Below are positions 1-11,167 of a stretch of 64,000 bases of DNA, in pieces. Within the stretch, counting starts at the first letter, position 1; each line of letters opens with the position of its first letter. Position numbers and translations under genes: made by a program. Source of the stretch: Megaustenia siamemsis (lineage: Eukaryota; Mollusca; Gastropoda; Stylommatophora; Ariophantidae); the NCBI GenBank assembly GCA_032433765.1, contig JAVIAB010000124.1, forward strand, positions 78,296,465 to 78,360,464, written 5' to 3'. The notes beneath the pieces are model-generated. The model saw nothing but the letters and a program-made list of their open reading frames with translations. It ran no database searches and was not told the origin of the DNA.

Positions 1-684
1 AATATCTTGATTACTCAATGAAGGAAGAGATGGCAGGTAAGTTTAGAAGGGAACTGTAGTGAAAACATAAGATTATGACAAGGAAGTCGCATGAAAACCT
101 GCTATTAACTTTTATTAGACACTGACATCGCGACTAACGGCGAAGCAATTCTAAAACTTCAAGGACACGAAAACAAAATCGGATAAGTAAAACTCGAATT
201 TAGTGGCTGAGAAAGGGTTAATCTGGCGTATGTGTAACCAGCGAGTTACAGGAACCATTAACATGCATATTTTACATAATCCTTTTGAAGCATTAAACAC
301 CCAGGGGTTTGTTTTGTGTGCAGTAAGATTTATTCTTTTTCATTTTTTTTTAAACCAGCAAATCAGTAGTAGCAAGATGAATTCGAGTGAATAGTTTAAG
401 GACCCGTCCATGGGGCGTTTAGATTGTCGATGGTTCGACTCTCAGCTGCGGCGAGTTTTTACCTGACAAACATGGTTTCATGGGTCATCCACATTCTGAA
501 AATGTGAAAAGAAATTTATCTGTGGGTGACGGCAATATAATCTGGCGTTACCATATCACTCTTTAGTGTACTCATGGTCATGGAAAAATATGGGCACCAA
601 CACAATACGTAAATAGAGTGGCGAGCCGCAGGAAGGTAATCAGCGATCTGGATTATAGAGGACACGTCGAGTTCGAACTTGATC
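1..684. other. No recognisable gene
   Basis: I see no credible coding region here; the short open frames have no recognisable motif. A GGTTCGA-like stretch near 447 could be the B box of a worn SINE, but no matching A box is convincing, so it is not called separately. Confidence 0.4.
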
Positions 685-945
685 ACTAGTTTCAATCTTC
701 ATCATCATCGTCTAGTGCTGTCGCCACATCGACAGTTGGATATCATGGACCACCATTTCACGCTGCCTCTTGAATTGAGGGTACACGCAGTAATAGATTC
801 TCATGTTCATTTCGTAATGTTGCCAGTTCACTTAGTCTGTTTCTACCACGTTTACCTCGTATTTTTTTCCCTCCAAGATGGTTTTCAGTATGTGTCCCAA
901 AAATCAGCTGTCTTGTTGGAATTGTGTTAAATATTTGTTCTAGGG
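685..945 (-). mobile_element. 3' end of an RTE-like LINE, degraded
   Basis: Read on the minus strand, this stretch resembles the 3' end of the LINE fragment at 52,475-53,313. Both share the run that, on the plus strand, reads from a 'catcgacagttgg/catcgaaggttgg' block through a 'catggaccaccatt/catggagcgccatt' block to 'caattttgtt'-like sequence. The minus-strand end carries a short GATGATGATG tail at about 694-704, the same tail seen on other RTE-like copies in this window. The coding frame is broken. It is a 5'-truncated, dead copy. Confidence 0.55.
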
Positions 946-1990
946 TCGCCTAGCTTGTATACGAGTATCTGACTCTGTTGGGAAAGAAAGACGACACAGA
1001 CGTAACACTTACCACACTACTAACAATGTGTTGATGGTATTTAACAACAATATATGGACGCTAACTCCATACCCCCAATACGCCACGGTGCATGACGGGT
1101 ATCTTTAACTTGAATTTATTTATTATTTAAAATGCAGCTACATAAACCATCAGCACCTTCAACAATTGTTGACATACATTGTGCATATATTCTGTAGCAA
1201 TGAAGAACATATCGACTTCACTCATTTTTTTTTTCCTTCAAAAGATGTGGCATAGTACGGCGTCTTACCTCCAGTCCTTACGACAGTATTCATCTTTATG
1301 ATCTGCCTGGGCTGTACTTGTCAGTTCTGCTACATACTATTCTGTTTAGGTATAATTAGTAAGCACTATTTGATGTTCACTCGTCTTGATACCATTATAA
1401 CTGTGAATATATAAGTACATCTATGCTACATAACGCTTTTGGGTGATTTGGTTCAAACCATATTCAACGGTTCAATCTCTTTTGTCCTCAAAAGAAAGCA
1501 CTAGCCGTTATTAGAATGGAGCTGCCTCCTCGACAAATATTTAATTAGGTAAATTGGGTTTTTCTCTGCAACAGCCATTCCTGTGCAAAGGCGGCTACGA
1601 GCCTCTCAAATGTTAGGAAGTGAAGCTCAAGGTCCACATAAAAATCAACAGTTGAGTAACCCGATAGCTGACTATGGAGTAAAGAATGACATGTCTACAA
1701 GAAGATCAATTTCTTATCAATGTTGTCATTTGCAATGTTCCCAAAGTAGAGTAGTCGCGACCCGTGTTTCAATGTTTGTCTACCTGTGAATGTGTCACAT
1801 GCTCCCACAACCGCCAACTCATACAAGAGAAAAATAGCTACAATTCGTATAGCAGAAAGTTCATTAAAGCCTATACCTGTAGCAGAATGTTCACCAAAAC
1901 ATGAGAGTCTTAACTGGTGTGTTGAGTCAATGCCACCATTTTGTTTAACGTGAACTGTCTAGTCATTGGTGTGAGAACAATGTAAATAGA
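946..1990. other. No recognisable gene
   Basis: Unique-looking, moderately AT-rich DNA. The 68-codon frame at 1583-1789 has no known motif and no splice context that I can defend. Confidence 0.4.
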
Positions 1991-2022
1991 GTTTGCAACA
2001 GACTAAACTTTGATTGCGAAGA

Positions 2023-2290
2023 AAAAGAGAGAGAGAGAGAGCCAGGCAGGGTGATGATGGTGAAAGAGAGAGATAGAGAGTGAAAAGGAAAGGAGAGAGC
2101 GAGGAGGCGAGACATTTCAGAATTGAGTGCGAGAGGAAATAATAAGGGCTACGAAGAAAAAAAGAGGCGAAATAGGAGGGTAGAAGTGGGTGGGAAAGAG
2201 AGATATAGAAGAATAAAAAGTGAAGGGAAAGTGGGGGAGGGAGCAAGGGAAAAAAAAGAGTTCGCAGGAGTTAACGTGAAGAAGAGCGGT

Positions 2291-2337
<47 letters not shown>
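2023..2337. repeat. Purine-rich tract ending in a (GA)n microsatellite
   Basis: About 300 bases are almost entirely purines on the plus strand, closing with an uninterrupted GA run at 2294-2337. Serine/leucine-rich frames on either strand are translations of this tract, not genes. Confidence 0.9.
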
Positions 2338-2340
<3 letters not shown>

Positions 2341-2341
<1 letters not shown>

Positions 2342-4153
2342 AGTGAGACAGAATCAATAAGAATTTAATAGGTGAAAAAAGTTGCTGTAGGAAAATCGTA
2401 ATACAAATGTTGAAGAATAAATAGAGAACTTTAATTAAAGCTGGGAATATTTCCACTGACTCATCAAATACTTTTTTATTTCTCAAAGACGAGATGGGCG
2501 TTTCTCAATTGCTTCAAATACGGAAACAATTAAATGTTTAATCAAAAGCATCCCGAGAGATTCAATAACAGAACATGCTTTTGTTTACTGCAAGAGAGTA
2601 CATGTAATTGTTAACTTATCAAATTCGTTTGAAGAGTAAAATGATAATAATAATAATGATCATCAACACGTTCTTGACAATTAATACATTTTATGAGCAC
2701 ATTCATTAGTGAATGGAAGGTAATGTTATTTTTCTGTGTAAACAATCAACATCATATGTAGCTCTCTCATCTACGCTACGTAAATATAGAAAGCTATCTT
2801 TCTAGCAATTAGCTCCTGCTATCACTCTACAACATTAGAGATGCACGTATTTTCATCATTTCCAACATGTTCCTATTTAAATGATCACTAACAAAACATT
2901 TTACCACCCTTTTCCATGTCTGCTCTCCCACCCTCAGTTTATTTATAGCCAGCAATTCCATAGTTACAGTGACATTAGCTATGTCGACTAGCTCACGTTT
3001 ATTTCCCCTAACCTTCAAAACAACTCCCCACTTGTGTCTGCCTTCCTCCAGCCACACAATCTTCGTTACTTTCTTCTGTCACTTTGTTATATCGATCAAT
3101 CTTCGGTCGTTAATGTGCTGGGAAAGCCGTTTGATCTGCTTTTGCTCGCTATTCAAAATCCCCTTTCCTTCATGATCATTCTTAGTTTTCTCGTCATATT
3201 CGAGAAATAATTCTACCGTTTATTTTTCTCAAAGACTGCCATCGTGTGCTATCACGTGACGCCCTCCATCCCCTTCCCAAACCCTCATCTATATTCTGCA
3301 TACATTAGTTTTAATATTTCTATCGACTCAATACTCCAGAAGAATCCGAGATACCCTCGCACTAGAAGCAGTTGCGAAATATGTTCGGTTGAAATCAATA
3401 ATATTATTAGATGATGCATTGGTATGACTAATGCACGTCGCTGTTTAATGGTTTTCACGAATTGTACAAACACTGAAAAAATAAAACCATTTCAGCGATG
3501 GAGCAAACATTGCCTGACAGAAACGGAAAGAATCATTTGCCCAAAACATCTGAGCAGATTAAGTATGGATAATGACAAAAATAAATAATGTAATAGTAAA
3601 TACGATTGTGTGTTGATCAATCTAAAACTGTCATGGTGACATCTACAACGCCACTTAATATGAATATAAAACACCATACTTTAAATTGTATAATTTTACT
3701 GTTCTTGCGTCAATAAATCTGGTCGTTAAAGTAACGCTTTATGGCCAGGTAGAAAAAAAACAATATTATTTTGCTTTATACATCACAGCTCACGCGCGCA
3801 AATACAATATTTAAACACACGACAAACTAAGTAAAGTGTAAACGAGAGTGCCATGACGATAAATATAAAAGAAAAGGCGAAAGAACAGCAATGATATGTT
3901 GAGTAAAGTGATCATATTTTTGAAAACCTAATCCGGGACGGGTTAATTTGACTTAAATTTTCCATCAATAAATTTCAATCAAAATAAATTTCTTCCGTCT
4001 TTTTCAAGTGAATAATACATATATTTTAAAACTAATTAAAACACCTAACAATATAGGCTTACAAAACGTTATCAGGAGATTAAAAAAAACAGTGAACATC
4101 ACTTAAATGGAAGGTGAAGCAGAGTTGCTGTACTTTTCTGATGAGTGGATTTT
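2341..4153. other. No recognisable gene
   Basis: I see no domain motif on either strand. Short (AAT)n-like tracts occur near 2645. Nothing else stands out. Confidence 0.4.
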
Positions 4154-5165
4154 TTAAAACAGATCTTTCTTTGTTTGGAGCATCTTAAAAAATTCAACAC
4201 ATATTTGCTCATTGTTCACTTTGGTGATCAACATAGCCTTTAAAGTGTCCACACTTAGATGTGTTTTATCATTTGTCCACAAACTGTTCATAAGTGAAAA
4301 CAATCTTTTCGTTGCAGCATTTGTTCCCGGTAGACACACACAAAACTCTGCCAGCTTCAGAATATGTGAAAATGGCACATGTCTGTTTTTGAAGTGGGAG
4401 GCCATTTCAATCCAATGCTGCCCTGGTAATGTTTTATTAATACTCCACTCATTAATTTTCTGAGAAGTAACAAACTGCTTCATGTAAACATATTCGTCAT
4501 ACATTTCATTTTCTGGAAAGTCGACTGAAGGTATTGTTTGACTCACTAATGATGAAGATTTCTGAATATCTTCCCAAGTTGGTGTTCTGTTCAACATTAC
4601 CCAGTTGTAGGCCTCAAGGTTTTGAAAATTATTTGCAGCCCATTTCTTTAAATAACTTAAAGCTGTTTCATAGAAAGAAGAAAAACTGGTTTTAAACTGG
4701 TTTATATCATCCTGTGGAATTCCTTCCATTTCCAGCATGTGAAGAATTAGTTTAACTCGTGATGGCAAGATACCATCTTCCAGTTTGGACTCCAAGATAG
4801 TTCTCAACCCATTGATGTTGCCAATTACTTCAAAAACTGTAACCACCTGTCCCTCTACTTTCTGCACTGCTTCGTGGAAAGAGGATGCCTGACTGTGAAC
4901 AAAAATAAGCCATGCTTGAGACATGGGGTTTTCAAAGAATTTCTGTATAAAGACTGGGCATCTGTCTTGAGACTGAAAATAGGGATTTTGAAGGCAGGAA
5001 TATGTGAAGAACCCTTTCAACAGCAGGCAGCTGTGCAAGCCACCTAGTCTGTGCATAACCTAAAATCAGCTGGAAGTCTGTGTCCACAAACTGGCAAAAC
5101 TCCTTGAGACTTTCAACCCTAACTGTGTATGATTTGAAGCGCAGATAAATTGATGCTCATCTAAT
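4154..5165 (-). pseudogene. hAT-superfamily transposase, 5'-truncated and frameshifted
   Basis: hAT transposases cut and paste DNA with an RNase H-fold catalytic domain and dimerise through a C-terminal domain. The 300-codon frame at 5056-4154 covers the C-terminal half. Near its end, residues from 'HVPFSHILKLAEF' through 'LPGTNAATKRLFSLMN' to 'LSVDTLKAMLITK' are the hAT dimerisation block. Another frame just upstream (about 5165-5040) reads 'YTVRVESLKEFCQF' and 'LILGYAQTRWL', which lines up with 'YTVRVERLKDFCEF' and 'LLGYSNIRWL' in the hAT relic at 42.0-44.0 kb. The two are therefore paralogous, and this copy has a frameshift near 5040. The BED zinc finger and first catalytic half are missing. 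It is not functional. Confidence 0.8.
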
Positions 5166-5335
5166 TCTTTTGCACGGGTCGCTGGCCATAATACATACAT
5201 ATATTCGGGGTGTTAGTAAAATCGCTGTGCAGTGGAACCTACAAGTGGATCTCAAAGTTGGAAATATGTTCTCTGTTGAACATTCCAAAGATATTCACCA
5301 AATCTTTCCGTTAAACGCCCCACGGACACGCCAAG

Positions 5336-5401
5336 ATGAGTCATGTTACTTCGTTGGCATATGATGGCATGAGTCATGTTACTTCGTTGGCATATGATGG
5401 C
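5336..5401. repeat. Perfect 33-bp tandem duplication
   Basis: A 33-base unit beginning ATGAGTCATGTTACTTCGTT occurs twice back to back with no difference, suggesting a recent slippage or repair duplication. Confidence 0.9.
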
Positions 5402-5439
5402 ATAAATAACGTTGCGGGACATACATGTGAAACCATCCT

Positions 5440-5672
5440 TGAGATTATTGGGGGCATGTTAAAAGACACAACAGCCTACTAATCTTCGAAAGTAAAATAC
5501 AAGGTAAAAGAGACAGAGGCAGACCAAGAATAACATGGACGAGTAACATCAAAAGATGGACAAATCAGCCTATGACAACTTGCACCATCAAAGCAAGAGA
5601 CAGAGCAGAATGGTGCTCCATGGTAGCCAGCCTTCGTTGCGGAGACGGCACTCGATGATGATGATGATGAAG
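5440..5672 (+). mobile_element. 3' end of an RTE-like LINE with GAT tail
   Basis: The sequence matches the end of the better-preserved LINE frame at 63,450-63,959: both contain the code for 'RGRPR', 'TWTSNI', 'CTIKARDR/CTIKARNR' and 'RCG' in order. The copy ends in (GAT)n at 5657-5672, the short tandem tail typical of RTE-type elements. It is 5'-truncated, keeps only about 70 codons, and is dead. Confidence 0.75.
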
Positions 5673-6170
5673 GGGAGGGAAAAGAAATAAAAAAAATAAT
5701 ATAAATAAAAAATTATTTTAAAAAGTAATTTAAAAAATTTAAAAATACATAAATAAAAATTAATTTAAAAATATATTTTGAAAATAAAAAAATACTAATA
5801 AATAAATAATTAATTAAAAAAAATAATAATAAAAAATAATAAAAAAATATAAAAAAACTCAAAAAAATATTTAAATAATTAATTTTAAAAAATATTTGAA
5901 AAAATATATATAAATAAAAAATTAATTAAATTTTTTTAAATTATATAAATAAATAATTAATTTAAAAAAATATTTGAAAAAAAAATATAAATAAACAAAA
6001 TTAATTAAAAAAAATAAAAAATAATATACATAAAAAATGTAATTAAAAAAAAAATATTTGAAAATAATAGATATAAATAAAAAAAAACATTAATATAACA
6101 ATAACATATAAATAATATAGATAAAAATATTTTTAAAATAACATTAAAAAAAGTAAAAAAAAAATAAATG
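5673..6170. repeat. 500-bp low-complexity A/T tract
   Basis: Directly after the LINE tail, nearly every base is A or T, built from irregular AAAT, AATAAAA and TTAATT words, with only isolated G and C. No unit length is constant, so it is a diffuse low-complexity tract rather than a clean satellite. Confidence 0.9.
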
Positions 6171-7671
6171 GTTAAAAATGTCTACCACAGTTAGTCCAAT
6201 GTGAAGGGTTATAAGATTGTATTGAATTGAGGAAACATTTTATCTTCAAGTGTTTCTCTTTTATACTGGCCAGGTTAATAATTCATCAATAAATTGGAGG
6301 TTCCAAACAGCATTCTTCTTCAAGATGAATCTCTTCTCCTCTCCATCTATCCATCTCACTTCATCTCCATCTCTCTCCATCTCTCTCTCATTTTTCCCTA
6401 TTACACATTCAATGTTTTATCAAAGTTACGTGATACAGAATATCAAATTTAAAGGGTAGCTTATAGTCATAAAATCATAAGAATGCAATAAATTCTATGA
6501 CTAAACAGCACAATAAAAAGAATTAGTTCGTCGGTAAACAAAGTAACACAATGAATATACAAGAATATGTAATGTCGTGGCCGCAAAGATGCTACTTGTT
6601 GAGTTTTGTATACTGAGATTTAAAACTTGGCGCGCACTTTGCTGTTACTGTTTCGCTAAATGAACAGCCAGTTCAACTTTTTAAACATTTTCTACACAAC
6701 AACGGAATAATGTATATTTTTAAGTCGAAGAGACGTTCACCATATTGGCAAAATTGGTAAACGTCTGTGTCCCTAATGCATTTTAACAAATCCGGGACAA
6801 AAGCTAAACAAATCTGCCAAAATCGGGACAAATTTGGGACAGTAACAAATCGGGGACAAAGGTTGAAAAAACAGTAAAAAATCGGGACGTCTTGTCACCT
6901 TAATTTTGAGGTTAGTGAAACATGAAAATTATGACATACAATGGAAGCCTATCACATCAATCATATATTTAATATTATTCTCAAAGCTAGGATATTCAGT
7001 GGAGCAATTCTTGCTTTGAGCTGGGCGGGAGCGTCAGCTCGGTGGACAAATTCTTACCTCGAGATCGACAGGGAACACCAGTTCTATATTGTTTATTTCT
7101 TGTTCACGTTTTGCGTGTGTATCCTTTGATCTTGAAACCAACCATCCACAAACACGAACAACCAAAATACACACAATTTATAACAAAAATAAGATAAGAT
7201 AGGGCACAGCCAGCCAGACATTCCCCGATCCAAAAGTTTTCTCATCGCATACAAAGAAACATAAAGACAATTACAATTAGTTTCTCAATGGAAATAAATT
7301 ACTCTCCTTCTTCGTTCGTGTAACACTATGCATGTTTTGCAGCTGCGGTTAACTTCAGTGTACATGTCTATAGCACGCAATGTTTTTTAGATTCCTTGCA
7401 TTGCTTTGATTTTTTCTTGACCTTCCTGCATGACAACAGTAGCTTGAAACCAGGGTTCTATCTCCTAGGACAACTATTCTATTTTATTCTATTCTATTCT
7501 TTGAATCAGTTTCATTCGAGACATCCCCATATCCGCTCCACCACCGGCCCCAGCATTTCTCGAAGCATATGCAGACTGATTGTTCCAGTAAGGTGTTAAT
7601 TTGTTTTTCTCACTAAGCGTTCCGGATCAACCAGATCTTTTTTACATCTTTAGTCTCATCAGTCTCTCTCT

Positions 7672-7674
<3 letters not shown>
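6171..7674. other. No recognisable gene
   Basis: No coding motif seen. A run of 'gggacaaa' variants at about 6790-6890 (cgggacaaaa, cgggacaaat, tgggacagta, cggggacaaa) forms a short irregular repeat. A (TTCTA)n-like tract sits near 7470-7500. Confidence 0.4.

Positions 7675-7762
<88 letters not shown>
7675..7762. repeat. (TA)n microsatellite, about 88 bp
   Basis: Uninterrupted TA dinucleotides. Ile/Tyr-rich frames across it are artefacts. Confidence 0.97.
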
Positions 7763-7765
<3 letters not shown>

Positions 7766-7782
7766 TTGTCTCTCCTCTTCTC

Positions 7783-8552
7783 TTAATGAACAACAAACTT
7801 GGCGATGTCCACTTTGTCCAGAGTTAGGCCACACTCAGTGCCTGAGCTGCCAGCGAGTTTATCAGTAATTCCATTGTTATGTACACCAGCGTGCCCTTGA
7901 AAGTGTGCCCATGTTAGCGCACTTACTTTAAAGCCATCCAAGAGCTGCATCCATCCGCAGACACTGACTGTCAATCTTTCGCAGCGTACTTTGCGAGCCC
8001 GTAACAAAGACTGTTTAATTCACGCTCAATATAACAAGCCATTGAGCTGAGTTATTTGCGAGTCATCATCATTGCACTCCGAACATGTCCATAGGTGCTC
8101 AGATCCCCTCCTCAGCAAGTCCCGCAGCGTCCAGCGACTGACGACTCCAGTTCTGTGTTGGTTGATAAGTTTTCTTACACGGCCACTAAGTTTCTCATTT
8201 CTGGCTGTGCCCATCTTAACTCCCATATTCATCATCCGAAGAAGTGACGTGGATCTGTGTTTGTCGAAGTCCTGTGCTCTTCCCAAATCTCGGAGGGCAT
8301 TGATGATGTCCGCCCGATCCACTGGTTGCCCGTCCTCAACGACAGCGCTGCTAGCCAACTTGTCCGCTCTTTCATGTTATCACTATCGTTGCGGCTTCCA
8401 TCTCCATTCTCATACTGGATACGGCAATTGCCAAATTCCCTGGCTACTTTACTTCTCTGCCATGTTGGTATGCCACAAAATCCCAACCGTTCGTTGCGCT
8501 GTCGACGGGATACAGAACCGTCCGTGTAGTTGATGTTCTGAGGTGATGACAC
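7783..8552 (-). pseudogene. RNase H-domain fragments of a LINE-type element, two partial copies
   Basis: RNase H cuts RNA in RNA:DNA hybrids and is found at the end of some LINE polyproteins. On the minus strand the first fragment (8552-8026) has 'YTDGSV', the first catalytic Asp region, then in a shifted frame 'SSMRMEMEAAT', the region of the catalytic Glu. It jumps straight to 'ERADKLASSAVV' and a tail ending 'LINQHRTGVV' and 'CSECNDDD'. The missing middle appears in the second fragment (8007-7783) as 'LTWAHFQGHAGVHNN' followed by 'TDKLAGSS', the usual W..GH.G..N..AD.LA motif. The order is thus permuted, with an internal deletion in the first copy. A related relic lies at 38.7-39.05 kb. No reverse transcriptase is adjacent. 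Confidence 0.7.
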
Positions 8553-8786
8553 TTAGGACAGCAGTCATTTCTGGTTAACAAGTCTCTCTGCTCTCCATAC
8601 GTGGATTATCCGATAAGACTAATATACTCCTATTACGTCTATTTCTGGTCTGGCCAGGTTTAATCCATGAGTTTTGCTAAGTAATCGTTCATAAGTTACT
8701 CTAAACAACAACGAAAAATATAAAGCATTATACCATGGGCTTCTCACAGCAATGTTTAGGATTCAATGGTTAAGATAAATAATTGA

Positions 8787-8915
8787 ATTAGGGGAAACAT
8801 ATAATTAATTAAGTTAGGGTACAATAAATAAATCAGTTAGGGGAAAATAAATAATTCAGTCAGGAGGCAATAAATAATTTAGTTAGGGGACATTACAATT
8901 AATTCATTTAGAAGA
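8787..8915. repeat. Short degenerate tandem repeat
   Basis: About four units of roughly 30 bp built on 'AGTTAGGGGAAAATAAATAATT' in shorter and longer variants. The function is unknown. Confidence 0.75.
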
Positions 8916-9438
8916 AAATCGGCGTGACTACCAGGGCCCTGACTATGGTCAGGAATGAAAAGAAAAGAGCCATTGTTACATGCAATACTTGTCGTACGAG
9001 GCAATCCGTGACGCAGTTTTAGGAGGTTGGGAGGATAGGCTAACAACCTGAAACATGTTTTTAAAAAACAAAAATCCACCGGTTGCAAAAATACGCACTA
9101 AGAAAACCTGATTTCAGCATAACAAGACATGCATTGACAGAGAATTCAGAGGAAAAGATGAAAGGGGAAGGCATAGGAAACCTCCAAGAACATTGAGCTC
9201 AGAGTGGATGGAAATAGAGAACATGTTCAAGAATAGGGTTGGACGGAGAGTCCTTGTTCATGGCGTATGCTCATAAGGCTGGTTGCTGGTCTATGATTAA
9301 TTTTCACTAGGTAAAGGCGTGGCCGTAATAGGGAAATAACTGAATAACACAAAACACCAGGAGAATTATTGTCTTCTCAGTTCGAGGACGGACGATAATA
9401 TCAAGGTATACCTGTATGTCCAATTTTCATAGTTGTGT

Positions 9439-9454
9439 GGTCCTGAAAAGGACC
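9439..9454 (-). other. Histone-mRNA-type 3' stem-loop sequence
   Basis: On the minus strand the 16 bases GGTCCTTTTCAGGACC fit the animal histone mRNA stem-loop pattern GGYYYU-UHUH-ARRRCC exactly: a 6-bp stem with a four-base loop. It is preceded by 'CAAAC' and followed by 'ACACA', near the usual CAAA and ACCA flanks. It begins 57 bases past the stop codon of the broken transposase at 9512-10789, in the same orientation. No histone gene is visible in the window. It may be chance, a captured histone 3' end, or a real element hairpin. Confidence 0.45.
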
Positions 9455-9511
9455 GTTTGTTGAACTAATTTAAGGTAATATAGGGGTCAACATTGTGGGG
9501 GCTATATACTT

Positions 9512-10789
9512 TCATTCTGAATCAGACGAGTCTAAAAGATTAATAACTGTTTGGGGTTGAACATTCCACAAACCATCATTTTTCCAATATTCCTCTTCCT
9601 GTTTTAAGACGTGGTCTTCACATTTAGCCCAATAGTCTTTGTCTATATTTAATAAAACGAGATTAGCAAGAGTCTTTACATCGCATATTTTGAATGTTGT
9701 ATTTTCATCTGCCACTTGTCCTTTTAATTTTGCCCAGATTAGTTCTATTGGATTTAAATGAGCATGGTAAGGTGGCAGCCTCAAACTTATATGACCGTGC
9801 TCTTGGATAATATTATCTATTTGAAAAATCTTTGTCCTTTGTTTTTGCTTTACTAGAGATAGTAATTCAGGTTTTAAGTACATGTTATTAAATTGTATGT
9901 GCTCCTTTGTGAGCCATATGTTAATAGCATCTTTTGTACTGGATTACGTCGGGACTTTATCTTCAAGTGCAACAATGTTGTGGTACGCTGCATTGTCCAT
10001 TATTAGGCAAGATGGTCGATCTAGTGATGGGAGAACAGAATTTTCAATCCAATGTCTAAATATGTGACCATTCATCTCAGAGTGATAATCCCGATTGTCT
10101 ATGGATTTTGAAAGAAAAATGAGCTCTGCATTCTGTATTAGTCCATGTTGTCGACTACCTGCATGAGCAATTATCAAGCGCTGTCCTTTGCTGCTAGGTA
10201 TTAATCTCTTAATCTTTCCATCTGATGACTGCCATTCCCTTTGGTTAGTGTGGTGAGCATTGATCCATGTTTCATCCAAGTACACAATATCATAACCTTG
10301 CTTGCGCACCTCTTTTACTTCACGTAAGTACTTGCTTCTCATGACTACTATATGTGGCTTCTCACAGATGATGTTTCGTCCATTGGAATACTTTCTGAAT
10401 GTAAAGCCTGCAGCTCTCACATTCCTCCATAATGTAGACTTTGATATTTCAATACTGTTGTTCTTTTTCAGCGATACTTTTAATTTTCTTATTGTAACAG
10501 TTTCATTCATACCCAACATTTTGCGAATTTCACTTCTAATAAGTTCACTGACGAAATTATCCAACATTTTTGCTCTTCCTTGTGATTTTGTATATTTTGA
10601 ACATTGACGGTCACGTGCTTGAATCCAGCGATTAAATGACCGTTTAGATAAATCCAAAATGTGTCTTGTCCTATTCTCAGGGTTTTCTAAAGAATGAAAT
10701 AATCTTTCTCGTTTAGCCTCTTTGCAAAAATAGTCATACATTTTTATTGCGATGTTTTGTAAACTGCAGAATTTCATTTTAAGACTCAT
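9512..10789 (-). pseudogene. Tc1/mariner-like DDE transposase with one internal stop
   Basis: This is a diverged relative of the intact transposases at 26,104-27,381 and 34,880-36,157, and exactly the same length (425 codons plus stop) when read from the Met beginning 'MSLKMKF', which aligns with 'MGIKVKF' in the intact copies. The catalytic triad is present: 'YLDETWIN', 'IMDNAAYHN' and 'PYHAHLNPIELIWAK'. One TAA codon at 9946-9944 splits the frame right after 'DKVPT', where the intact copies have Ser in 'KIPTSTSTKD'. The frame stays open on both sides, and the rest aligns without indels. The copy is therefore recently killed or lightly worn. I could not define its terminal inverted repeats. 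Confidence 0.85.
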
Positions 10790-11167
10790 GATAAATGTTA
10801 TCATTCCACGTCTACACCTCTGAAAGAACGGAAATGGAACACACAATTTCTCAAGTGTCTAATTGTGTCACAAAACCACGGCGAAAGCGTGCAAACACGT
10901 CAATTTTACCGTGTATGGATTTTTACGCGCTATTTTTAACTTAAAATACTGTAAACATTAAGTTTTGACTACATCAATGGGTCGTTATAAATTTATATAA
11001 ATCAAATAAGCAACAATAATAACCAAATGTTTTTTTTTTAATGAAATTAATTCCCTGTTGGGTTCTAATCATTATAACTTTACATGCAAATTTTGAACAA
11101 CTTACAACAAGCGGTTAAAAAGCTATCGATTTTAAAAGTTGGGCACGAATTATGAAACAAGCTATAG

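Noticed and set aside
7601..7834. Ile/Tyr repeat proteins across the TA array
   Set aside because: They are artefacts of the dinucleotide repeat.
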